Source: Syntrophobacteria bacterium (lineage in GTDB: Bacteria > Desulfobacterota > DSWW01). From it: 6,488 bases of DNA. Location: the NCBI GenBank assembly GCA_030145435.1, contig JAQYVQ010000033.1, positions 1 to 6,488 of the forward strand, given 5' to 3'. A program made the position numbers and the translations under genes. Positions 1 to 6,205 of the stretch are shown piece by piece (position 1 is the stretch's first letter; the number at the start of each line of letters is the position of its first letter). The notes beneath the pieces are model-generated. The model did not search any database. It was not told the origin of the DNA and worked only from the letters and a program-made list of their open reading frames with translations.

Positions 1-20
1 CTCAGGAAGAGGAAGTTATC

Positions 21-443
21 ATGCCAAGAGTAAAGAGAGGAAAGACGGCTCTCCGAAGAAGAAAGAGGCTGCTCAAGGAAGCGAAGGGCTACTACGGGGC
101 CCGGAGCAAAACTTACCGAAAGGCGCGGGAAACCCTTTTACGGGCCTGGTCGTTCGCGTACCGGGACCGAAAGGTGAAGAAGAGGACCATGAGAAGCCTG
201 TGGATCGTGCGTATCAACGCAGCGGCCCGTCTCGCGGACCTTTCCTACAGTGAGTTCATGGGCGGCCTGAAGAAGGCGGGCATCGAATTGGACCGCAAGG
301 TTCTGGCCGACATGGCGGTGCACGATCAGAAGGGGTTCGAGCAGATCGCTGAAATCGCAAGGAAGCATGTGCCCCCGAGGACCGGAAAATCGGCATCCTC
401 CCCCGCGAACGGACTGCAGGAAACGGTAAACACGCATGCGTGA
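21..443 (+). CDS. rplT: 50S ribosomal protein L20
   Basis: Large-subunit ribosomal protein L20 binds 23S rRNA early in 50S assembly; in several bacteria it also represses its own operon by binding the mRNA (family knowledge, no such site is visible here). The 140-residue product starts MPRVKRG and has the usual very basic N-terminal arm (about residues 1-60), including AKGYYGARSKTYRKA (21-35) and AYRDRKVKKR (46-55). The globular part carries LWIVRINAAAR (60-70), LSYSEFMGGLKKAGIELDRK (74-93) and LADMAV (95-100). The start is supported by a purine-rich AGAGGAAG about five bases upstream. The L20 core ends near residue 118; the last ~22 residues (PPRTGKSASSPANG and beyond) are an unusual low-complexity tail. 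The stop overlaps the pheS start in ATGCGTGA, suggesting translational coupling. The usual upstream partner rpmI would lie just outside the window. Confidence 0.98.
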   Translation: MPRVKRGKTALRRRKRLLKEAKGYYGARSKTYRKARETLLRAWSFAYRDRKVKKRTMRSLWIVRINAAARLADLSYSEFMGGLKKAGIELDRKVLADMAVHDQKGFEQIAEIARKHVPPRTGKSASSPANGLQETVNTHA

Positions 444-1452
444 GCAGCTTCTTGCTCTGAAGGAAGAAGTATCCAAGGCCCTGGGGTCGGCCTCAACCGA
501 CCAGGAGGTGGACCAACTCCGCACCCAGTACCTGGGCAGAAAAGGGCCGTTGACCAAGATTCTGCGGAGCATGAAGGACCTTTCCGAGGAGGAGAGGCCT
601 CTCCTGGGGAACCTTGCGAACCAGATCAAGCAGGAACTGGCCGACCTCCTGGACGGTCGGCGCGAGAAGATCCGGGACGAGGAACGAAGACGAAAGCTAC
701 GACAGGAACGTATCGATATCTCCTTGCCCGGTCGGTTGCCTTCCCGGGGCGGCTATCACCCGCTCACCACCGTGACCCGCGAGATCATTGCCGTCTTCCA
801 GGGAATGGGGTTCGAGGTTGTGGAGGGGCCGGAAGTCGAGTTGGACTTCTACAATTTCGAGGCCTTGAACTTCCCCCGCGATCATCCAGCCCGAGACATG
901 CAGGACACCTTCTACGTGGCCGAAGATGTCCTGTTGCGCACGCACACGTCGAACGTACAGATCCATACGATGAAGGCGAGGACCCCTCCCTTTCGTGTGC
1001 TTGCACCCGGAACGGTATACCGCTGTGATTCCGACACCACCCATTCCCCGATGTTCCACCAGGTGGAGGGATTCCTCGTGGATCGGGAAGTCAGCTTCAG
1101 TCAACTCAAGGGCGTGCTGACCGTGTTCTGTCAGACCCTGTTTACCCCGGACGTACCCCTCAGGTTCAGGCCGAGCTATTTCCCGTTCACCGAGCCGAGC
1201 GCAGAGGTGGACATTGGATGCTTCCTCTGCAGGGGGGGCGGCTGTCGGGTCTGCTCCCAGACCGGCTGGCTGGAGATCCTCGGGTCCGGGATGATTCACC
1301 CGGAGGTCTTCCGGAGTGTAGGGTATGATCCGGACGATTACACGGGCTTCGCCTTTGGGGTCGGTATCGAGCGGATCGCCATGTTGAAGTACGGCATCGA
1401 CGACATCCGCCTCTTTTTTGAGAATGACCAGCGGTTCCTCCAACAGTTTTGA
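436..1452 (+). CDS. pheS: Phenylalanyl-tRNA synthetase alpha subunit
   Basis: Cytoplasmic catalytic subunit of the (alpha-beta)2 class IIc synthetase that charges tRNA-Phe with phenylalanine using ATP. At 338 residues it has normal family length. Residues 1-90 form the charged N-terminal coiled coil that contacts tRNA, including LRTQYLGRKGPLT (28-40). The class II catalytic core follows. Motif 2 is around FRVLAPGTVYRCDSDTTHSP (186-205), running on to MFHQVEG (206-212). Motif 3 is GFAFGVGIERIAMLKYGIDD (304-323), with the conserved arginine R313. A Cx2Cx4Cx2C cluster (C262, C265, C270, C273) precedes GWLEILGSGMIHPEV, as in many bacterial PheS proteins, and is a possible metal site. The ATG overlaps the rplT stop by eight bases and pheT follows after 19 bases, so the three genes are almost certainly one operon. 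No frameshift or missing motif is seen. Confidence 0.98.
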   Translation: MREQLLALKEEVSKALGSASTDQEVDQLRTQYLGRKGPLTKILRSMKDLSEEERPLLGNLANQIKQELADLLDGRREKIRDEERRRKLRQERIDISLPGRLPSRGGYHPLTTVTREIIAVFQGMGFEVVEGPEVELDFYNFEALNFPRDHPARDMQDTFYVAEDVLLRTHTSNVQIHTMKARTPPFRVLAPGTVYRCDSDTTHSPMFHQVEGFLVDREVSFSQLKGVLTVFCQTLFTPDVPLRFRPSYFPFTEPSAEVDIGCFLCRGGGCRVCSQTGWLEILGSGMIHPEVFRSVGYDPDDYTGFAFGVGIERIAMLKYGIDDIRLFFENDQRFLQQF

Positions 1453-1471
1453 AAAGCGGAGACCCCTTCCG

Positions 1472-3877
1472 TTGCAAGTTACCCTGGAGTGGCTGAAGAA
1501 GTATGTTGAGATCGAGGAGTCGGCGCAGGAGATCGCGGATCTGCTGACCCAGCAGGGGCTCGAGGTTTCGGAATGCGTTTCCGTGAGGCCTCACCTGCAG
1601 GGCGTGATCACGAGCCGGGTTGTCTCCCTCGAGCCGCACCCTTCGTCGCAAGGCCTGTGGGTATGCCGGATGGACACGGGCAAAGAGGATCGCACCGTGC
1701 TTTGTGGCGCCCAGAACGTGGCCGTAGGGGACTGTGTTCCCCTCGCCGTGCCCGGGACGGCCATCCCCGGCGGGAAGGTGATCGAGGCCACCACCCTCCA
1801 TGGAGTGTTTTCCGAGGGGATGCTGTGCTCCGAACTCGAACTGGAGCTTTCCGAGGATCATGTGGGCATCATGAAGTTGCCCTCGGACACATTACCGGGG
1901 CAGGAACTCGGCAGGGCCCTCGCACTCGAAGACGATGTGTTGGGCATCGAAGTGACGCCCAACCGTCCGGATTGTCTGAGCGTGATCGGCGTTGCCAGGG
2001 AGATTGCGGCCAAGAAGCAGAGGGAACTGCGTCTTCCGAAGATCTCCCCGGAAGAGCAGGGCCCGTCCAGCGCCGAGGCGAGTTCGGTCCAGATCCTTGC
2101 CCCTGAAGCCTGCCCCCGTTATGTAGGCCGCGTCCTCGAAGGCGTTCGGGTGGGCCTCTCCCCTTTCTGGCTGCGCAGGCTTCTGAGCCTCGTGGGCCTG
2201 AGACCCATCAACAACGTCGTGGATGTCACCAACTTCGTGATGTTGGAGTGGGGGCAGCCGCTCCACGCCTTTGACCTGGACCGACTCGAGGAGAATCGGA
2301 TCGTCGTGCGCACGGCGAGGCATGGGGAGACCATCACGACCCTGGATGGGGAAGAGCGAAAACTCATCCGGGAGGATCTGCTGATCTGTGATGCCCACCG
2401 CCCTGTGGCCCTGGCAGGGGTCATGGGAGGGCTGGAGAGCGAAATCGGCGACGGAACGACACGTGTGCTTCTCGAGAGCGCCTTCTTCGAACCGAGGGGA
2501 ATTCGCAGGACCGGAAAGCGGCTGGGTATCTCGACAGAGGCATCCTACCGATTCGAGCGGGAGATCGATAGAGAGGGCTGCCTCCGGGCAGCCGACCGTG
2601 CGTCCGAGATGATGACGTCCCTGGCGGGGGGCAGGCTTCTGGCCGGTGCCCTGGATGTCTATCCGATCCCCTATCGTCCCAGCAACGTCCGAATGAAGGC
2701 CTCCAAGGTCAACCGACTCCTGGGCACGTCCATCGAGAAGGAGAAGATCCTCGGCTACCTGACAAGCCTCGAGATGGATGTCAGGGACGAGGAGGGAGAC
2801 GTATTCGAGGTGACGCCCCCCTCCTTTCGTCCGGATCTCCGGATGGAAATGGATATAGTGGAGGAGGTGGCCCGAATCTACGGTTACGATGCGATCCCCA
2901 CCCACCTGCCGGAGGCCCCTGTTTCGGTCGTGCTCGCTGAGCCGGAACGCCGGGCGGAAGAACTGGCCAGGGATGTCCTCGTCGGGACGGGGTTCTGCGA
3001 GGTCGTAAACTACAGTTTCAGCGGGCCGGACCTCCTCGAGCCTCTCGGTTTTCCGGACGGCGATGTTCGGACCGTGCCGGTGCCCCTCCAGAATCCCCTG
3101 AGTGAGGCACAAGGGTTCCTGCGAACTACCCTGGTCGGCCTGCTCCTCGACACGGTGGCGAGGAATCTGCGGCAGAGGAATCGGGATCTCTGGTTTTTCG
3201 AACTGGGCAGGGTTTTTCTGCCCTGCGCGGACCAAGTCCTTCCCGAGGAGCGAAAGATGCTGGCCGGGGTAATGGCAGGGAGGCGGTACACGGAAAGATG
3301 GAATCAACCGGACGCCGAAGTCGATGTTTTCGACCTGAAAGGCACCCTGGAGGTCCTGCTGGAGGCCTTCGGGATACGGGGATTCGAATGGAATCGATCG
3401 GAACAAGTTTCTTGTTTACATCCAGGGTGTTCCGGTGATATTCTAATAAATACAACAAAGATTGGCTATGCGGGGAAACTGCACCCGTCGATTCAGGAGG
3501 TCTTCGAGATCGAGGAGGACGTCTATCTCTTCGAATTGGAATTCGAGAGTCTTGCCTCCCGCGTGGATCGTCCGAAAGAATACAGGCCTTATGCGAGAAG
3601 GCCACCCGTGCAGAGAGATCTCGCGCTCGTGCTGGACGAGGCAATGACCTACAGTCAGGTGATCGAGAAGATGCGGGAGCTTGCCGATCCTGGCGTTACG
3701 GAGATCGAGTTGTTCGACCTTTATCGAGGCCCCCCCGTTTCTGAGGGCAAGCAGAGCATGGCGTTTCGGATAACCTACCAGGATCCATCGAGAAATTTGA
3801 CCGACGAGGAGATCAACAGGATTCAAGAGGCCTTTTTGGGCCAACTCCTTCCAGGGTTGGGGGCCCATCTGCGTTGA
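1472..3877 (+). CDS. pheT: Phenylalanyl-tRNA synthetase beta subunit
   Basis: Partner of PheS; it binds tRNA-Phe, hydrolyses mischarged Tyr-tRNA-Phe in its editing domain and completes the heterotetramer. With the TTG start at 1472 the protein has 801 residues, close to the ~795 of E. coli PheT. The sequence then opens (M/L)QVTLEWLKKYVEIEE, matching the family opening MKVTLEWL. GCGGAG lies about ten bases upstream. Starts at 1418 (TTG) or 1424 (ATG) would add 16-18 non-conserved residues and overlap pheS. Domains in order: OB-fold tRNA-binding domain about 41-150; B3/4 editing domain about 216-383, with ALAGVMGGLESEI (313-325) and STEASYRFER (354-363); B5 domain about 400-480, with SFRPDLRMEMDIVEEVARIY; catalytic-like core about 490-690; and C-terminal FDX-ACB anticodon-binding domain about 704-801. 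A short AT-rich patch encodes residues 657-664. Confidence 0.97.
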   Translation: MQVTLEWLKKYVEIEESAQEIADLLTQQGLEVSECVSVRPHLQGVITSRVVSLEPHPSSQGLWVCRMDTGKEDRTVLCGAQNVAVGDCVPLAVPGTAIPGGKVIEATTLHGVFSEGMLCSELELELSEDHVGIMKLPSDTLPGQELGRALALEDDVLGIEVTPNRPDCLSVIGVAREIAAKKQRELRLPKISPEEQGPSSAEASSVQILAPEACPRYVGRVLEGVRVGLSPFWLRRLLSLVGLRPINNVVDVTNFVMLEWGQPLHAFDLDRLEENRIVVRTARHGETITTLDGEERKLIREDLLICDAHRPVALAGVMGGLESEIGDGTTRVLLESAFFEPRGIRRTGKRLGISTEASYRFEREIDREGCLRAADRASEMMTSLAGGRLLAGALDVYPIPYRPSNVRMKASKVNRLLGTSIEKEKILGYLTSLEMDVRDEEGDVFEVTPPSFRPDLRMEMDIVEEVARIYGYDAIPTHLPEAPVSVVLAEPERRAEELARDVLVGTGFCEVVNYSFSGPDLLEPLGFPDGDVRTVPVPLQNPLSEAQGFLRTTLVGLLLDTVARNLRQRNRDLWFFELGRVFLPCADQVLPEERKMLAGVMAGRRYTERWNQPDAEVDVFDLKGTLEVLLEAFGIRGFEWNRSEQVSCLHPGCSGDILINTTKIGYAGKLHPSIQEVFEIEEDVYLFELEFESLASRVDRPKEYRPYARRPPVQRDLALVLDEAMTYSQVIEKMRELADPGVTEIELFDLYRGPPVSEGKQSMAFRITYQDPSRNLTDEEINRIQEAFLGQLLPGLGAHLR

Positions 3878-3895
3878 ATCCTTGCGTAAAAGGAT
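3878..3895 (+). other. Weak hairpin after pheT stop
   Basis: Immediately after the pheT TGA, ATCCTT (3878-3883) is perfectly complementary to AAGGAT (3890-3895) around a six-base loop. No T-run follows, so it does not look like an intrinsic terminator. It may be chance, or a minor processing or attenuation element between pheT and ihfA. Confidence 0.2.
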
Positions 3896-3906
3896 AGAGA
3901 ACAGGT

Positions 3907-3954
3907 ATGGTTCACGTAAACGTCCATTTGTTCGGGGGGAGGGCAAGTTCATGA
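3907..3954 (+). CDS. Possible 15-residue leader ORF before ihfA
   Basis: An ATG at 3907 opens a 15-codon frame (MVHVNVHLFGGRASS) whose TGA overlaps the ihfA start as ATGA. Only a weak AGG, almost touching the ATG, serves as ribosome-binding site. The ATGA overlap would permit translational coupling, and the G-rich codons of this frame contain the ihfA Shine-Dalgarno sequence. The length is easily explained by chance and no homology is recognised, so this is a possibility only. Confidence 0.15.
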   Translation: MVHVNVHLFGGRASS

Positions 3955-4244
3955 CCAAAGCAGATATCGTGGCGGCCATCTATGAGAAGGTGGGCATCTC
4001 GAAGACCGAATCATCGGATGTTGTGGAGAGCGTTTTCGAGATCCTGAAAGAGACCCTGGAAAAGGGTGAAAAGGTAAAGATCTCGGGCTTCGGCACCTTC
4101 ATGGTGAAAGAGAAGAATTCGAGAAAGGGAAGGAACCCCCAGACAGGTGACGGAATCACCATCACGGCAAGGAACGTACTCACCTTTAAACCCAGCCAAG
4201 TACTGAAAAAGGCCATGAACGACGGGCGAGAGGATTCAGCATAG
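3951..4244 (+). CDS. ihfA: Integration host factor alpha subunit
   Basis: Small DNA-bending protein of the HU/IHF family. IHF-alpha pairs with IHF-beta, binds specific sites in the minor groove and bends DNA sharply, aiding sigma-54 promoters, replication and recombination. The 97-residue product begins MTKADIVAAIYEKVGISKTE. It has the N-terminal helical dimerisation body (about 1-42), then VKISGFGTFMVKEK (42-55) and the DNA-inserting arm RKGRNPQTGDGITITARNV (58-76), with the intercalating proline at P63. It ends with FKPSQVLKKAMN (79-90). RNPQTG plus ITARNVLTFKPS fits IHF-alpha better than HU, and the position directly behind pheT is the classical ihfA locus. The ATG at 3951 is preceded by GGGGGGAGGG at good spacing; the open frame back to 3882 is not conserved. 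HU is the only serious alternative. Confidence 0.93.
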   Translation: MTKADIVAAIYEKVGISKTESSDVVESVFEILKETLEKGEKVKISGFGTFMVKEKNSRKGRNPQTGDGITITARNVLTFKPSQVLKKAMNDGREDSA

Positions 4245-4333
4245 TCATGGTGGGAAGGCATGGCGGGGAGGGGGAAAATGATGGGGGTTGCATGTCAGGC
4301 ATGCCCAGTTTTCACAGATAGGGGGGTATCGAC
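4245..4333 (+). other. G-rich spacer between ihfA and the MerR-like gene
   Basis: This 89-base gap has several G-runs: GGG 4252-4254, GGGG 4265-4268, GGGGG 4270-4274, GGGGG 4283-4287 and GGGGGG 4321-4326. The last run sits eight bases before the MerR-like ATG and probably acts as its ribosome-binding site. A small inverted repeat, GCATG (4290-4294) with CATGC (4300-4304), precedes a four-base T-run at 4309-4312. It is too weak for me to call a terminator. No convincing -35/-10 promoter was seen. Confidence 0.4.
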
Positions 4334-4723
4334 ATGAGCGCTGTAGTCAAACGGGTCGCTTCGAAGAAGACCTATCCGATTCCGGATAAGCTCTACTTCA
4401 AGATCGGCGAGGTAGCCGAGATCACGGGTGTGAAGCCCTACGTTCTCCGCTACTGGGAATCCGAGTTCAAGATGGTCAACCCTTCCAAGAGTCGCTCCCG
4501 CCAGCGTCTCTACCGGAAGAGTGATGTGGAGCTGATCTTCCGGATCAAGGAGTTGCTCTACGAAGAGCGGTACACGATCAATGGTGCACGGAAGAAGCTG
4601 AAGGAACTGGGCTACGGGAGGATCTCGCAGCCGGAGCTCCAGTTCGAAAAGGTGGAGAGCAAATCCGCCCTGGACAAAGTGATTCAGGAACTGAAAGAGA
4701 TCCAAGATCTCCTGTCCGAGTAA
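4334..4723 (+). CDS. MerR-family transcriptional regulator (ihfA-linked type)
   Basis: A 129-residue predicted DNA-binding protein. The N-terminal MerR winged helix spans about residues 20-90. YFKIGEVAEITGVKPYVLRY (21-40) gives the helix-turn-helix; WESEF (41-45) and the wing ending RQRLYRKSDVELI (57-69) are also typical. IKELLYEERYTINGARKKLK (71-90) is the second helical pair. The C-terminal ~25 residues (SALDKVIQELKEIQDLLSE) form a short leucine-patterned helix likely to dimerise. There is no cysteine-based metal site or ligand domain, so no effector can be inferred. Small MerR-like genes directly downstream of ihfA are a recurrent arrangement in Deltaproteobacteria and some other proteobacteria, and their targets are generally uncharacterised. 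The start is supported by GGGGGG eight bases upstream. Cotranscription with ihfA is possible but not demonstrated. Confidence 0.92.
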   Translation: MSAVVKRVASKKTYPIPDKLYFKIGEVAEITGVKPYVLRYWESEFKMVNPSKSRSRQRLYRKSDVELIFRIKELLYEERYTINGARKKLKELGYGRISQPELQFEKVESKSALDKVIQELKEIQDLLSE

Positions 4724-4736
4724 GACCCCTCGAGCG

Positions 4737-4790
4737 CATGGGCATGCAGGGCGGTCCACAACCGCAGCTACCCATGACCACGGCCCTGCA
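4737..4790 (+). promoter_or_regulatory. Potential structured RNA leader before the GGDEF region
   Basis: Three pairs of complementary segments lie between the MerR-like gene and the short ORF. CATGGG (4737-4742) pairs with CCCATG (4771-4776). GCGGT (4751-4755) pairs with ACCGC (4761-4765). TGCAGGGC (4745-4752) pairs with GCCCTGCA (4783-4790). The first and third pairs cross, so they would form a pseudoknot or be mutually exclusive. The third stem ends exactly where the purine-rich AAAGGAGCGAGGAGG begins, which could be a ribosome-binding site, so folding could in principle gate translation. I do not recognise a known riboswitch consensus; this is read from complementarity alone. Confidence 0.3.
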
Positions 4791-4890
4791 AAGGAGCGAG
4801 GAGGACATCATGGAGATTGTCCGACGGGTCCGGGAGATCAAGAAGGTGGAGTTAGACCTCGCCGATGCAGCCATCCCCTCGGAGACTTGA
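4774..4890 (+). CDS. Short ORF or interrupted 5' portion of the GGDEF gene
   Basis: An ATG at 4774 opens 38 codons ending in TGA (4888-4890); an internal ATG at 4810, directly behind the strong GAGGAGG, would give 26 residues. An in-frame ATG at 4738 is also possible. The product is charged and probably helical (EEDIMEIVRRVREIKKVELD), with no recognised family. Third codon positions are overwhelmingly G or C, as in the real genes nearby, so the frame looks coding. It is in the same frame as the downstream GGDEF gene, whose TTG comes only six bases after this TGA. It could therefore be a translationally coupled small protein, or the former N-terminus of that gene cut off by a nonsense change. 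The sequence alone cannot decide. Confidence 0.4.
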   Translation: MTTALQRSEEDIMEIVRRVREIKKVELDLADAAIPSET

Positions 4891-4896
4891 TCTAGG

Positions 4897-6174
4897 TTGG
4901 CCTTCCTGGCTGAGATGAAGCGATTCCTCTTTCGTTCCGCGGCCCTCCCTTTCTGGATGTTGTTGGGGGCCATTGTTGGCCTGTTCCTCCTCGAGCAGTT
5001 CCCCTTCGAGATTTGGACCAAAACCCGACACTACCTGTTAACCGCCCCTTTTTTTTATCAATCTCTGATCCTGTACCTCCTTGCCCTGGTTCTGGCCCTT
5101 CTGACCTACCGGAGCCTCTACAACGTAAAGATCCTCCTTGCCAGTTTCCTGTTTCTGATGATGGGTGTCTTCAGCATGCTCTATTTCATCGGGTTCCAGA
5201 TGCCGAACGGGGGGATCCATAGGATCGGAAAGGACGAAGGCGTCCACCTGCTGCTCTACTTGCTCTACAGCACGGTTCTCCTGCTCCTTGCGCTGGTTCC
5301 TTCCTATCTCCCGAAGCTCTTGACCCGTTTCTGCCTCGCCTCGTTCATCCTTCTCGAGTTGGTCGTCATGATCGCCTGCCCGGATTCCCTGTCGACGGCC
5401 ATGAAAGCGCATGTTCCCTGGATGCTGAAACAGCCGGTGTCGATCGTTCTCGGTCTGAACGCGGCTGTCGCCGTGCTGGCGCACATCCTGTCCGTCCGGA
5501 GGCGGGATCCTTACTCATGGTCGATCACGGCCCTTCTCGTCCTGTTCTCGATTGCCTTCCTCGTAAGAGGGTCGGAACGAGAGATTCTGCTCCTGCACCT
5601 GGTGCCGATTGTGCTGGCCCTGATGGTGATGGCGAACCTGACGGCCAGTCTCTCCCATCATGCCCATTATGACCAGCTCCTGAACATCTACAATCGAGGC
5701 CACTGCAACAACATCCTCGAAGGGAAGGGCAAGTCGCTGGGCAAACGGTTCGCCCTGGCAATTCTTGACCTCGATCATTTCAAGAAGGTCAACGATCGGC
5801 ACGGCCACGCGGCCGGGGACCGGGTTCTGTATGAGGTGGCGCAGAAGGTCCGTGAAAAGGCCCTGCCCCGGGGGATTACGTGCCGGTACGGAGGGGAGGA
5901 ACTCCTGGTCGTGTTTCCCGGCACCTCTCTCGAGTACGCGGAGAAGGTGGGACGGGAGGTTGTCTCCTCGATCGCCCAGATGAGAATCCAGGTGGGAGGA
6001 AAGAAGAAGAAAAAGAAGGACCTGCGTATCACCGTGAGTGGCGGGCTGGCGGCCGGAAGAGCGGGGAAGGACGACGTGATGGCCGTGCTGGAGTCGGCCG
6101 ATCGGGCCTTGTACCGGGCGAAACGGCTGGGAAGAAATCGGCTGACCGTGGTCCGCAAGCGGACAGCCCAATAG
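4897..6174 (+). CDS. Membrane-bound GGDEF protein, probable diguanylate cyclase
   Basis: Probable enzyme making cyclic di-GMP from two GTP at the inner membrane. Numbered from the TTG at 4897 (425 residues), about eight hydrophobic segments lie near 16-33, 52-70, 79-100, 117-136, 146-161, 180-199, 209-223 and 230-251. No known sensory domain is recognised. The GGDEF domain runs from about 256 to 420. It has YDQLLNIYNR (258-267), a diverged form of the usual DxLTGLxNR; the metal/GTP segment DLDHFKKVND (291-300); GHAAGD; and the signature RYGGEEL (330-336). L replaces the usual F, but catalytic glycines and acids remain. The RxxD inhibitory site is absent: the matching positions read LPRG. Six lysines (369-374) precede DLRITVSGGLA. 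The ATG at 4915, giving MKRFLFRSAA before the first helix, is an equally reasonable start, since neither has an ideal ribosome-binding site. It is unrelated in function to the upstream operon. Confidence 0.9.
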   Translation: MAFLAEMKRFLFRSAALPFWMLLGAIVGLFLLEQFPFEIWTKTRHYLLTAPFFYQSLILYLLALVLALLTYRSLYNVKILLASFLFLMMGVFSMLYFIGFQMPNGGIHRIGKDEGVHLLLYLLYSTVLLLLALVPSYLPKLLTRFCLASFILLELVVMIACPDSLSTAMKAHVPWMLKQPVSIVLGLNAAVAVLAHILSVRRRDPYSWSITALLVLFSIAFLVRGSEREILLLHLVPIVLALMVMANLTASLSHHAHYDQLLNIYNRGHCNNILEGKGKSLGKRFALAILDLDHFKKVNDRHGHAAGDRVLYEVAQKVREKALPRGITCRYGGEELLVVFPGTSLEYAEKVGREVVSSIAQMRIQVGGKKKKKKDLRITVSGGLAAGRAGKDDVMAVLESADRALYRAKRLGRNRLTVVRKRTAQ

Positions 6175-6205
6175 CAGAGCGTTGAAAAGAATGCCCACTG
6201 TAGGA

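Noticed and set aside
697..1443. 248-codon reverse-strand frame opposite pheS
   Set aside because: It is a shadow of pheS codon bias; composition and sequence show no protein family features.
1892..3406. Long reverse-strand frame of 504 codons opposite pheT
   Set aside because: It lies wholly antisense to a well-supported gene and shows no recognisable domains. Long antisense frames are expected in GC-rich coding DNA.
4290..4312. Intrinsic terminator after ihfA
   Set aside because: The stem is only five base pairs and the T-run four bases, with CCAG between them, so termination is not supported.
4737..4809. Known cyclic di-GMP riboswitch
   Set aside because: The paired segments do not match what I know of the class I or class II consensus; only generic complementarity is present.
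4724..4896. tRNA gene after the MerR-like gene, as often found in proteobacteria
   Set aside because: No acceptor stem, T-loop motif (GGTTCGAATCC-like) or cloverleaf was found on either strand.
4888..4935. Selenocysteine reading of the TGA at 4888
   Set aside because: The only stem just downstream (4897-4902 with 4908-4913) uses wobble pairs and lacks SECIS loop features, and the position is not a redox site.
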